DNA of 64,000 bases from Ophthalmolycus amberensis (lineage: Eukaryota > Chordata > Actinopteri > Perciformes > Zoarcidae), in assembly GCA_024529925.1 (NCBI GenBank), contig JAFEUB010001184.1:1-64000 (forward strand). Reading direction: 5' to 3'. This document shows, in pieces, positions 12,883 to 23,940 of this stretch. A program made the translations under genes and the position numbers. A model generated the notes under the pieces. The model searched no databases. It worked only from the letters and a program-made list of their open reading frames with translations, and was not told the origin of the DNA. How positions within the stretch are numbered: position 1 is the first letter of the stretch; each line of letters starts with the position of its first letter.

Positions 12883-13956
12883 AGTTGATAGTTGTATCTT
12901 CATGGAGCCTTTGTGTTCTTACATAGTCTAGACCACTGAAACCTCATCAAAAAGTAGGCGGAGTTCATGTGACTTGGCTGCATTCAGTATTTAAGATGGT
13001 CAAATTTGAGCAGGAAGCACCACTTCCACAGCTTCCTGGGCACAACACAGATGATGCAAGGAGCGAACCATCTGGACTACGGGGGAACTCATGACTGCTC
13101 TCTGTAAGTCATTTATATTTCCTCAACTTGAGCATTGGCTTGCGTTTTTAATTCAGTAAGTGGTACTTGTTGAGGTGGTTGAATATGACAAATACTACAG
13201 ACTACAACTGAAGAAAGATGTCAATGAAATCACATTCAGATAACCTCAAACTGAGACACTGATGATTCTTTCGTTCATAAGTGCTTCTCTTTGGGGTTGT
13301 CTTGGTTGTGTGTTCTTCAACAGACATATCAGGGGACAAATGCACAGACAGTAGATTTCCATCATTTTAAAATGACGAGCTAAATGCATAAATTAGGCAC
13401 CAAAGCTACCCAAACACAAGCACTGACTTGACTTGTGAATGCAGTAAGTGCTTTTTGTTGGGGTAGTTTTGCTGACCTCTGAAATCCCAGCCTTCCTTTC
13501 AAAGAATTTATGAAGAAAGCCCTTCTAGATCGATTGTTACTAGTTAAAGAACATGATTTCTAAGTCTTCTTACTACCCTAACTTGAGCATTGACTGTTGA
13601 ATTCTGTAAGTGCTTTTTGTTGGGGTAGTTTTGCTGATCCCTACATCTTCAAGTGTGTAAGCTGTATTTCTTTTCAAATCTCTACTGAGATATCTTCTAA
13701 CATTTTAGTCCCTGATTCTGCATTGGAATCAGTTTCAAATCTGTTGTCTATTGTTTCAGAAGCTGTCTTGGGGTCTTAAAGTAGAATGTGCCTTTTGGAG
13801 TAGATGTACAGTGCTAACTGTATTTCTTTGTATTGGTTCTCAGTACTCCTGAGTGAGCTCCAACTTCAGGCCACCATGTGGCAAAGATTTGCACCAAGAA
13901 GACTCATTGCACTCGAATTGACCATTCATCAAATGCTAATGGTGTGCATACATTTA
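12883..13956 (+). ncRNA. mir430: miR-430 unit 13 (seed variant)
   Basis: Mature 3p starts at 13157, 13278, 13445 and 13607. The first microRNA reads taagtggtacttg: mature position 7 is G instead of C, inside the seed. The loop also has cttgcgttttt, shared with unit 14. Confidence 0.9.
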
Positions 13957-15030
13957 AGTTGATAGTTGTATCTTCATGGAGCCTTTGTGTTCTTACATAG
14001 TCTAGACCACTGAAACCTCATCAAAAAGTAGGCGGAGTTCATGTGACTTGGCTGCATTCAGTATTTAAGATGGTCAAATTTGAGCAGGAAGCACCACTTC
14101 CACAGCTTCCTGGGCACAACACAGATGATGCAAGGAGCGAACCATCTGGACTACGGGGGAACTCATGACTGCTCTCTGTAAGTCATTTATATTTCCTCAA
14201 CTTGAGCATTGGCTTGCGTTTTTAATTCAGTAAGTGCTACTTGTTGAGGTGGTTGAACATGACAAATACTACAGACTACAACTGAAGAAAGATGTCAATG
14301 AAATCACATTCAGATAACCTCAAACTGAGACACTGATGATTCTTTCGTTCATAAGTGCTTCTCTTTGGGGTTGTCTTGGTTGTGTGTTCTTCAACAGACA
14401 TATCAGGGGACAAATGCACAGACAGTAGATTTCCATCATTTTAAAATGACGAGCTAAATGCATAAATTAGGCACCAAAGCTACCCAAACACAAGCACTGA
14501 CTTGACTTGTGAATGCAGTAAGTGCTTTTTGTTGGGGTAGTTTTGCTGACCTCTGAAATCCCAGCCTTCCTTTCAAAGAATTTATGAAGAAAGCCCTTCT
14601 AGATCGATTGTTACTAGTTAAAGAACATGATTTCTAAGTCTTCTTACTACCCTAACTTGAGCATTGACTGTTGAATTCTGTAAGTGCTTTTTGTTGGGGT
14701 AGTTTTGCTGATCCCTACATCTTCAAGTGTGTAAGCTGTATTTCTTTTCAAATCTCTACTGAGATATCTTCTAACATTTTAGTCCCTGATTCTGCATTGG
14801 AATCAGTTTCAAATCTGTTGTCTATTGTTTCAGAAGCTGTCTTGGGGTCTTAAAGTAGAATGTGCCTTTTGGAGTAGATGTACAGTGCTAACTGTATTTC
14901 TTTGTATTGGTTCTCAGTACTCCTGAGTGAGCTCCAACTTCAGGCCACCATGTGGCAAAGATTTGCACCAAGAAGACTCATTGCACTCGAATTGACCATT
15001 CATCAAATGCTAATGGTGTGCATACATTTA
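13957..15030 (+). ncRNA. mir430: miR-430 unit 14
   Basis: Mature 3p starts at 14231, 14352, 14519 and 14681. Shares the cttgcgttttt loop of hairpin 1 with unit 13 but has the normal seed. Confidence 0.9.
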
Positions 15031-16104
15031 AGTTGATAGTTGTATCTTCATGGAGCCTTTGTGTTCTTACATAGTCTAGACCACTGAAACCTCATCAAAA
15101 AGTAGGCGGAGTTCATGTGACTTGGCTGCATTCAGTATTTAAGATGGTCAAATTTGTGCAGGAAGCACCACTTCCACAGCTTCCTGGGCACAACACAGAT
15201 GATGCAAGGAGCGAACCATCTGGACTACGGGGGAACTCATGACTGCTCTCTGTAAGTCATTTATATTTCCTCAACTTGAGCATTGGCTTGTGTTTTTAAT
15301 TCAGTAAGTGCTACTTGTTGAGGTGGTTGAACAGGACAAATACTACAGACTACAACTGAAGAAAGATGTCAATGAAATCACATTCAGATAACCTCAAACT
15401 GAGACACTGATGATTCTTTCGTTCATAAGTGCTTCTCTTTGGGGTTGTCTTGGTTGTGTGTTCTTCAACAGACATATCAGGGGACAAATGCACAGACAGT
15501 AGATTTCCATCATTTTAAAATGACGAGCTAAATGCATAAATTAGGCACCAAAGCTACCCAAACACAAGCACTGACTTGACTTGTGAATGCAGTAAGTGCT
15601 TTTTGTTGGGGTAGTTTTGCTGACCTCTGAAATCCCAGCCTTCCTTTCAAAGAATTTATGAAGAAAGCCCTTCTAGATCGATTGTTACTAGTTAAAGAAC
15701 ATGATTTCTAAGTCTTCTTACTACCCTAACTTGAGCATTGACTGTTGAATTCTGTAAGTGCTTTTTGTTGGGGTAGTTTTGCTGATCCCTACATCTTCAA
15801 GTCTGTAAGCTGTATTTCTTTTCAAATCTCTACTGAGATATCTTCTAACATTTTAGTCCCTGATTCTGCATTGGAATCAGTTTCAAATCTGTTGTCTATT
15901 GTTTCAGAAGCTGTCTTGGGGTCTTAAAGTAGAATGTGCCTTTTGGAGTAGATGTACAGTGCTAACTGTATTTCTTTGTATTGGTTCTCAGTACTCCTGA
16001 GTGAGCTCCAACTTCAGGCCACCATGTGGCAAAGATTTGCACCAAGAAGACTCATTGCACTCGAATTGACCATTCATCAAATGCTAATGGTGTGCATACA
16101 TTTA
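15031..16104 (+). ncRNA. mir430: miR-430 unit 15
   Basis: Mature 3p starts at 15305, 15426, 15593 and 15755. Has aatttgtgcagg near the presumed transcription start and gtctgtaagc after hairpin 4. Confidence 0.9.
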
Positions 16105-17178
16105 AGTTGATAGTTGTATCTTCATGGAGCCTTTGTGTTCTTACATAGTCTAGACCACTGAAACCTCATCAAAAAGTAGGCGGAGTTCATGTGACTTGGC
16201 TGCATTCAGTATTTAAGATGGTCAAATTTGAGCAGGAAGCACCACTTCCACAGCTTCCTGGGCACAACACAGATGATGCAAGGAGCGAACCATCTGGACT
16301 ACGGGGGAACTCATGACTGCTCTCTGTAAGTCATTTATATTTCCTCAACTTGAGCATTGGCTTGTGTTTTTAATTCAGTAAGTGCTACTTGTTGAGGTGG
16401 TTGAACAGGACAAATACTACAGACTACAACTGAAGAAAGATGTCAATGAAATCACATTCAGATAACCTCAAACTGAGACACTGATGATTCTTTCGTTCAT
16501 AAGTGCTTCTCTTTGGGGTTGTCTTGGTTGTGTGTTCTTCAACAGACATATCAGGGGACAAATGCACAGACAGTAGATTTCCATCATTTTAAAATGACGA
16601 GCTAAATGCATAAATTAGGCACCAAAGCTACCCAAACACAAGCACTGACTTGACTTGTGAATGCAGTAAGTGCTTTTTGTTGGGGTAGTTTTGCTGACCT
16701 CTGAAATCCCAGCCTTCCTTTCAAAGAATTTATGAAGAAAGCCCTTCTAGATCGATTGTTACTAGTTAAAGAACATGATTTCTAAGTCTTCTTACTACCC
16801 TAACTTGAGCATTGACTGTTGAATTCTGTAAGTGCTTTTTGTTGGGGTAGTTTTGCTGATCCCTACATCTTCAAGTGTGTAAGCTGTATTTCTTTTCAAA
16901 TCTCTACTGAGATATCTTCTAACATTTTAGTCCCTGATTCTGCATTGGAATCAGTTTCAAATCTGTTGTCCATTGTTTCAGAAGCTGTCTTGGGGTCTTA
17001 AAGTAGAATGTGCCTTTTGGAGTAGATGTACAGTGCTAACTGTATTTCTTTGTATTGGTTCTCAGTACTCCTGAGTGAGCTCCAACTTCAGGCCACCATG
17101 TGGCAAAGATTTGCACCAAGAAGACTCATTGCACTCGAATTGACCATTCATCAAATGCTAATGGTGTGCATACATTTA
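16105..17178 (+). ncRNA. mir430: miR-430 unit 16
   Basis: Mature 3p starts at 16379, 16500, 16667 and 16829. One private T-to-C change (gtccattg) outside the hairpins. Confidence 0.9.
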
Positions 17179-18252
17179 AGTTGATAGTTGTATCTTCATG
17201 GAGCCTTTGTGTTCTTACATAGTCTAGACCACTGAAACCTCATCAAAAAGTAGGCGGAGTTCATGTGACTTGGCTGCATTCAGTATTTAAGATGGTCAAA
17301 TTTGAGCAGGAAGCACCACTTCCACAGCTTCCTGGGCACAACACAGATGATGCAAGGAGCGAACCATCTGGACTACGGGGGAACTCATGACTGCTCTCTG
17401 TAAGTCATTTATATTTCCTCAACTTGAGCATTGGCTTGTGTTTTTAATTCAGTAAGTGCTACTTGTTGAGGTGGTTGAACATGACAAATACTACAGACTA
17501 CAACTGAAGAAAGATGTCAATGAAATCACATTCAGATAACCTCAAACTGAGACACTGATGATTCTTTCGTTCATAAGTGCTTCTCTTTGGGGTTGTCTTG
17601 GTTGTGTGTTCTTCAACAGACATATCAGGGGACAAATGCACAGACAGTAGATTTCCATCATTTTAAAATGACGAGCTAAATGCATAAATTAGGCACCAAA
17701 GCTACCCAAACACAAGCACTGACTTGACTTGTGAATGCAGTAAGTGCTTTTTGTTGGGGTAGTTTTGCTGACCTCTGAAATCCCAGCCTTCCTTTCAAAG
17801 AATTTATGAAGAAAGCCCTTCTAGATCGATTGTTACTAGTTAAAGAACATGATTTCTAAGTCTTCTTACTACCCTAACTTGAGCATTGACTGTTGAATTC
17901 TGTAAGTGCTTTTTGTTGGGGTAGTTTTGCTGATCCCTACATCTTCAAGTGTGTAAGCTGTATTTCTTTTCAAATCTCTACTGAGATATCTTCTAACATT
18001 TTAGTCCCTGATTCTGCATTGGAATCAGTTTCAAATCTGTTGTCTATTGTTTCAGAAGCTGTCTTGGGGTCTTAAAGTAGAATGTGCCTTTTGGAGTAGA
18101 TGTACAGTGCTAACTGTATTTCTTTGTATTGGTTCTCAGTACTCCTGAGTGAGCTCCAACTTCAGGCCACCATGTGGCAAAGATTTGCACCAAGAAGACT
18201 CATTGCACTCGAATTGACCATTCATCAAATGCTAATGGTGTGCATACATTTA
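17179..18252 (+). ncRNA. mir430: miR-430 unit 17
   Basis: Mature 3p starts at 17453, 17574, 17741 and 17903. Consensus type. Confidence 0.9.
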
Positions 18253-19326
18253 AGTTGATAGTTGTATCTTCATGGAGCCTTTGTGTTCTTACATAGTCTA
18301 GACCACTGAAACCTCATCAAAAAGTAGGCGGAGTTCATGTGACTTGGCTGCATTCAGTATTTAAGATGGTCAAATTTGAGCAGGAAGCACCACTTCCACA
18401 GCTTCCTGGGCACAACACAGATGATGCAAGGAGCGAACCATCTGGACTACGGGGGAACTCATGACTGCTCTCTGTAAGTCATTTATATTTCCTCAACTTG
18501 AGCATTGGCTTGTGTTTTTAATTCAGTAAGTGCTACTTGTTGAGGTGGTTGAACAGGACAAATACTACAGACTACAACTGAAGAAAGATGTCAATGAAAT
18601 CACATTCAGATAACCTCAAACTGAGACACTGATGCTTCTTTCGTTCATAAGTGCTTCTCTTTGGGGTTGTCTTGGTTGTGTGTTCTTCAACAGACATATC
18701 AGGGGACAAATGCACAGACAGTAGATTTCCATCATTTTAAAATGACGAGCTAAATGCATAAATTAGGCACCAAAGCTACCCAAACACAAGCACTGACTTG
18801 ACTTGTGAATGCAGTAAGTGCTTTTTGTTGGGGTAGTTTTGCTGACCTCTGAAATCCCAGCCTTCCTTTCAAAGAATTTATGAAGAAAGCCCTTCTAGAT
18901 CGATTGTTACTAGTTAAAGAACATGATTTCTAAGTCTTCTTACTACCCTAACTTGAGCATTGACTGTTGAATTCTGTAAGTGCTTTTTGTTGGGGTAGTT
19001 TTGCTGATCCCTACATCTTCAAGTGTGTAAGCTGTATTTCTTTTCAAATCTCTACTGAGATATCTTCTAACATTTTAGTCCCTGATTCTGCATTGGAATC
19101 AGTTTCAAATCTGTTGTCTATTGTTTCAGAAGCTGTCTTGGGGTCTTAAAGTAGAATGTGCCTTTTGGAGTAGATGTACAGTGCTAACTGTATTTCTTTG
19201 TATTGGTTCTCAGTACTCCTGAGTGAGCTCCAACTTCAGGCCACCATGTGGCAAAGATTTGCACCAAGAAGACTCATTGCACTCGAATTGACCATTCATC
19301 AAATGCTAATGGTGTGCATACATTTA
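18253..19326 (+). ncRNA. mir430: miR-430 unit 18
   Basis: Mature 3p starts at 18527, 18648, 18815 and 18977. The loop side of the miR-430c hairpin has gatgcttc instead of gatgattc. Confidence 0.9.
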
Positions 19327-20400
19327 AGTTGATAGTTGTATCTTCATGGAGCCTTTGTGTTCTTACATAGTCTAGACCACTGAAACCTCATCAAAAAGTA
19401 GGCGGAGTTCATGTGACTTGGCTGCATTCAGTATTTAAGATGGTCAAATTTGAGCAGGAAGCACCACTTCCACAGCTTCCTGGGCACAACACAGATGATG
19501 CAAGGAGCGAACCATCTGGACTACGGGGGAACTCATGACTGCTCTCTGTAAGTCATTTATATTTCCTCAACTTGAGCATTGGCTTGTGTTTTTAATTCAG
19601 TAAGTGCTACTTGTTGAGGTGGTTGAACATGACAAATACTACAGACTACAACTGAAGAAAGATGTCAATGAAATCACATTCAGATAACCTCAAACTGAGA
19701 CACTGATGATTCTTTAGTTCATAAGTGCTTCTCTTTGGGGTTGTCTTGGTTGTGTGTTCTTCAACAGACATATCAGGGGACAAATGCACAGACAGTAGAT
19801 TTCCATCATTTTAAAATGACGAGCTAAATGCATAAATTAGGCACCAAAGCTACCCAAACACAAGCACTGACTTGACTTGTGAATGCAGTAAGTGCTTTTT
19901 GTTGGGGTAGTTTTGCTGACCTCTGAAATCCCAGCCTTCCTTTCAAAGAATTTATGAAGAAAGCCCTTCTAGATCGATTGTTACTAGTTAAAGAACATGA
20001 TTTCTAAGTCTTCTTACTACCCTAACTTGAGCATTGACTGTTGAATTCTGTAAGTGCTTTTTGTTGGGGTAGTTTTGCTGATCCCTACATCTTCAAGTGT
20101 GTAAGCTGTATTTCTTTTCAAATCTCTACTGAGATATCTTCTAACATTTTAGTCCCTGATTCTGCATTGGAATCAGTTTCAAATCTGTTGTCTATTGTTT
20201 CAGAAGCTGTCTTGGGGTCTTAAAGTAGAATGTGCCTTTTGGAGTAGATGTACAGTGCTAACTGTATTTCTTTGTATTGGTTCTCAGTACTCCTGAGTGA
20301 GCTCCAACTTCAGGCCACCATGTGGCAAAGATTTGCACCAAGAAGACTCATTGCACTCGAATTGACCATTCATCAAATGCTAATGGTGTGCATACATTTA
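19327..20400 (+). ncRNA. mir430: miR-430 unit 19
   Basis: Mature 3p starts at 19601, 19722, 19889 and 20051. The miR-430c loop has ctttagttc instead of ctttcgttc. Confidence 0.9.
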
Positions 20401-21352
20401 AGTTGATAGTTGTATCTTCATGGAGCCTTTGTGTTCTTACATAGTCTAGACCACTGAAACCTCATGAAAAAGTAGGCGGAGTTCATGTGACTTGGCTGCA
20501 TTCAGTATTTAAGTTGGTCAAATTTGAGCAGGAAGCACCACTTCCACAGCTTCCTGGGCACAACACAGATGATGCAAGGAGTGAACCATCTGGACTACGG
20601 GGGAACTCATGACTGCTCTCTGTAAGTCATTTATATTTCCTCAACTTGAGCATTGGCTTGTGTTTTTAATTCAGTAAGTGCTACTTGTTGAGGTGGTTGA
20701 ACATGACAAATACTACAGACTACAACTGAAGATAGATTTCAATGAAATCACATTCAGATAACCTCAAACTGAGACACTGATGATTCTTTCGTTCATAAGT
20801 GCTTCTCTTTGGGGTTGTCTTGGTTGTGTGTTCTTCAACAGACATATCAGGGGACAAATGCACAGACAGTAGATTTCCATCATTTTAAAATGACGAGCTA
20901 AATGCATAAATTAGGCACCAAAGCTACCCAAACACAAGCACTGACTTGACTTGTGAATGCAGTAAGTGCTTTTTGTTGGGGTAGTTTTGCTGACCTCTGA
21001 AATCCCAGCCTTCCTTTCAAAGAATTTATGAAGAAAGCCCTTCTAGATCGATTGTTACTAGTTAAAGAACATGATTTCTAAGTCTTCTTACTACCCTAAC
21101 TTGAGCATTGACTGTTGAATTCTGTAAGTGCTTTTTGTTGGGGTAGTTTTGCTGATCCCTACATCTTCAAGTGTGTAAGCTGTATTTCATTTTCAAATCT
21201 CTACTGAGATATCTTCTAACATTTTAGTCCCTGATTCTGCATTGGAATCAGTTTCAAATCTGTTGTCTATTGTTTCAGAAGCTGTCTTGGGGTCTTAAAG
21301 TAGAATGTGCCTTTTGGAGTAGATGTACAGTGCTAACTGTATTTCTTTGTAT
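20401..21352 (+). ncRNA. mir430: miR-430 unit 20, interrupted by a transposon
   Basis: Mature 3p starts at 20675, 20796, 20963 and 21125, all with intact seeds. It shares three diagnostic changes with unit 3 and has one extra A downstream of hairpin 4. A transposon follows at 21353; the unit resumes for 48 bp at 23893-23940 and then ends. Confidence 0.9.
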
Positions 21353-21451
21353 AGAGTGGTCTCGTGTGACGTCACAGTTTTAGCTGTCGGCCATGTTGGA
21401 GTACACACAAAGCCACTGGCATGCACGACTGAGTCGCATAACCTATCGATC

Positions 21452-22239
21452 ATGGTGAACTTTTGTGCTGTCTTTGGTTGTGGCAGCAGAGCTGATAGAG
21501 ACAAGAAATCATTCTTTCGTTTGCCAGCGGTCATTACACATCAAGGAAATGACACGAAGGAGCTATCCAAGCGACGTCGCGAGAAATGGCTGTCACGCAT
21601 CTCTCGAGATATAAAGGAATGGAATTTGGCGTACACTAGAGTATGTGCGGATCACTTTATAAGTGGTAAGTGATTTTATTTACAAATTCGTTTGTGAACA
21701 GTATTTAATTAAGGAAATATAAATTAATCCGATAAGACTACTTCGGTAAACTTGTATTTCAATGTTTATTACAAACTGTTTCAGGTAAACCCTCTACTCT
21801 CCAAGATGCCGATAATCCAGACTGGTCTCCGTCTCTAAAACTTGGACATGAGAAGGTTACCGAAGCTTCATCGGCCCGTGACAGCAGTCGGTACCAGAGA
21901 CGTGTCGAGCGTGTACAACAGGCGAAACACATAGATGCAGCCTCAGCATTGCTTGATATGAGTTTAACGTCGGATCATGCATATGACAGCCCACCAGCAG
22001 CAGAGGATGAGGACGAGGATAAGAAGAACCAAGCCAACCAGACAGACCTCGGTGGGGCCACGATTGCAGCAATGCAAGCTGAGATGCAGCGCCTACTCAC
22101 GGAAAATCAGAATTTGAAAAAGGAACTTTCCGATGAACGATCCATGTTTGATTCACAATTTTTCGAAAATAATGATGAAAAAGTGATTATTTGCTGTGCT
22201 CTAACAAACCTGTGCCCATCCGTAGTTCCGATAGAGTGA
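21452..22239 (+). pseudogene. THAP-domain transposase with the catalytic core deleted
   Basis: Two exons: 21452-21665 and 21785-22239, with donor agtg|gtaagt and acceptor tttcag|gtaaac, phase 1. Together they read 222 codons without a stop. Residues 1 to about 90 form a THAP zinc finger: Met-Val-Asn-Phe-Cys near the start, a C-x4-C pair, C-x2-H in VCADHF, and a downstream basic stretch. Residues around 155-190 look like a coiled coil (QAEMQRLLTENQNLKKEL). Then FENNDEKV, which in related transposases opens the part before the DDE domain, runs straight into a short tail that ends at a TGA. The DDE domain expected between them is missing without loss of frame. Still able to code for a DNA-binding protein without transposase activity, if expressed. 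Confidence 0.75.
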
Positions 22240-22555
22240 TGTTGGACAGGTTATGTGTAGTACTGTATGATATATGGGATACTGCAATGTGTGAATGGTG
22301 AATTTTCGACACTGTCACTCACTCTAAATGTATGTGCCATAGACTTCTGTAAATACACATCAGCGTTTGAGTCAGCATGTTTCTTCTAACATACAAGTAT
22401 TTTGTACTGGAATAATTGTGAAAGTAAAACTACATACATTTCCAAGTTGTACAGTGTATTTTATTGTTTGTTGTTTCTTCCAATCAATCCACATACATGT
22501 ATGTTGTATTACACTGAGTAAACATTGAATATTGCTAACACAGCTACTACATATA

Positions 22556-23264
22556 TCACTTGTTAGTTTTACGAGGCTTCTTTTTAGATTGTTTTCGACA
22601 GTCAGGGCAGAGCCACTTGCCTTTCCGAACACGTTTGATTTTCAGACAGACCAAGTGATACCAGACTACTTTGCAATTTTCATCTTCACACATTATCATG
22701 TCATCATAGTCCTCAGACTCCCCACAATAACAGTATGTTGGCGAGTGGTCATCATCTGCACTCGCCAAGGCCAGCCATACAGTTACAGTGCGCGCAAAGA
22801 ATCTTTCCTGTCTTCTCAGCAACCAGCCACGGCTTCAGAGCAGTCTCTCTCAGGCGTTGTGAATGCATTACCTGTAACAGGGGAAATTAAGTTGTTACAT
22901 ATATTTTATAATATGAAGGTAAAAAAACATGGAGATTCTAATTTATCCAAAATACTGAGATTTAATTTGTTTTGACCAGAGATTTCATTTTTCTTTCCCA
23001 GTTACACACACATAAAGCTGGGTTCGAGTGTTTGATGTATCTCTGTGCATTGAATTTGAAAAAAAAAGTAAAATAATTTATAAAAGTAAGTCGATAGAAC
23101 ATCGGAATCTTAAATTAATTTTCTAGATATCCACACCCCTGATAATATATAGTCATTGTGTGCATGTGTGTAGCCTGTAGGAATTAACTTTAAACTAACC
23201 CCTAACTTCACCCCCCCCCCCACACACACACACACATATATATTATATAATTATATATTATATA

Positions 23265-23319
<55 letters not shown>

Positions 23320-23816
23320 GGGGGGGGGGGATGAAGTTAGGGGTTAGTTTAAAGTTAATTCCTACAGGCTACACACACGCACACAATGACATGCATGTAC
23401 AATGTACACAAACACACGTGTCTGTTTGTACTGAGTAAACATTGAATATTGCTAAATATCTGACCAGATCTGTATATATTTACCCTTCCAATGACGAGAT
23501 GAGAATTCTCGACGACCGTTGCTTTGACGTCTCGGACCCATCCACTGACAAACTGATTATAAGCGTCGAGCCCTTTGTAGCACTCCAACTCGTCTTTTGT
23601 GTAAGGACTGGGGGTGTTCACGAGATACGTGTAGATGTTGGCGTAGTTTACCGATGGAAGATAAGTAGGATCGGCACTGAAACGATCTGCACTCATCGTA
23701 TAGGGATCCAAATTACCAATAACCTTCAATTTGGCCAGGTAGCGAACCTTTGATGCACTATCCAGTGATTCAAAGTATGGTATTTTCGCCGCACTTCCTT
23801 GTTTACTCGCCGCCAT
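22556..23816 (-). pseudogene. SWIM / PHD second protein of the transposon, nuclease part deleted
   Basis: Exon 1 is 23484-23816 (111 codons, starts MAASKQ; donor agg|gtaaat). It contains the N-terminal block with PSPYTKDELECYKGLDAYNQ and FVSGWVRDV typical of fish YqaJ/SWIM proteins. Exon 2 starts at 22871 after a tacag acceptor in the same phase and reads VMHSQRL... into CAHCNCMAGLGEC, half of a SWIM zinc finger. At about 22,765 the frame breaks: the next bases belong to a PHD finger read in another frame (CYCGESEDYDDMIMCEDENC ... WYHLVC ... WLCPDC) that ends with a basic tail at 22556. The rest of the SWIM motif and the YqaJ nuclease are gone. The family assignment is from motif memory. Confidence 0.72.
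23152..23390. repeat. Long inverted repeat with AT/CA core
   Basis: Left arm 23152-23231 and right arm 23311-23390 are near-perfect reverse complements: gtcattgtgtg, gtagcctgtagg, taactttaaactaacccc, poly-C and (CA)n. Between them is about 80 bp of pure AT repeat. It lies in the first intron of the minus-strand transposon gene. It may be a small hairpin element that inserted there. Confidence 0.85.
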
Positions 23817-23940
23817 GTAGGATCTGTATGTACTCCAACATGGCGGACAGACCTCGTAACTAAGGAGATCGTGACGTCGGTGAGACCACTCTATTGGTTC
23901 TCAGTACTCCTGAGTGAGCTCCAACTTCAGGCCACCATGT

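Larger units (their letters stand above)
21353..23892. mobile_element. THAP / SWIM-PHD DNA transposon (ISL2EU-like, PHIS group), internally deleted
   Basis: The insertion splits the satellite sequence ctttgtattgg. The ends are inverted repeats: agagtggtctc at the left and gagaccactct at the right, followed inside by GACGTCAC on both sides with a 1 bp offset. The simplest reading is an AT target duplication (21351-21352 and 23893-23894). Inside are two convergent genes: a THAP-domain gene on plus and a SWIM/PHD gene on minus. Fish elements with a THAP transposase and a second YqaJ/SWIM protein are, as I recall, classed as ISL2EU in the PIF-Harbinger-ISL2EU-Spy group. Both genes carry large internal deletions, so this copy should be nonautonomous. 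The superfamily name is inference; the ends and domains are seen. Confidence 0.8.
1..23940 (+). repeat. mir430: miR-430 microRNA cluster: tandem array of ~20 units of ~1,074 bp
   Basis: Twenty head-to-tail copies of one 1,072-1,074 bp unit are seen, nearly identical to each other. The array is cut by the left window edge and interrupted by a transposon at 21353-23892; the last 48 bp of satellite resume at 23893-23940. Every unit carries four hairpins whose 3' arms start TAAGTGCT (seed AAGUGC), which is the miR-430 family seed. In fish, miR-430 is a strongly amplified zygotic microRNA cluster that clears maternal mRNA at the maternal-to-zygotic transition. The unit also holds three diverged copies of a ~55 bp hairpin motif (aacttgagcattg...taagtgct...ttgttg), so the unit itself grew by internal duplication. 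Orientation is plus, because the mature arms match miR-430 on this strand. Confidence 0.93.

Noticed and set aside
713..20223. Repeated 60-codon frames (one per unit) as a tandem protein family
   Set aside because: They start at TTG inside microRNA hairpin 4, have no domain character, and the unit is explained by the microRNAs.
1..21352. CRISPR array or rDNA/histone/5S tandem genes
   Set aside because: Units are over 1 kb and near-identical without spacers, and carry no rRNA or histone sequence.
1..21352. Centromeric satellite
   Set aside because: Unit holds four well-formed microRNA hairpins with a known seed and promoter-like motifs; a purely structural role is less likely.
21353..23892. 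P element or Kolobok transposon because of the THAP finger
   Set aside because: No 8-bp or TTAA target duplication; the second gene with SWIM and PHD fingers and the 2-bp duplication fit an ISL2EU-like element better.
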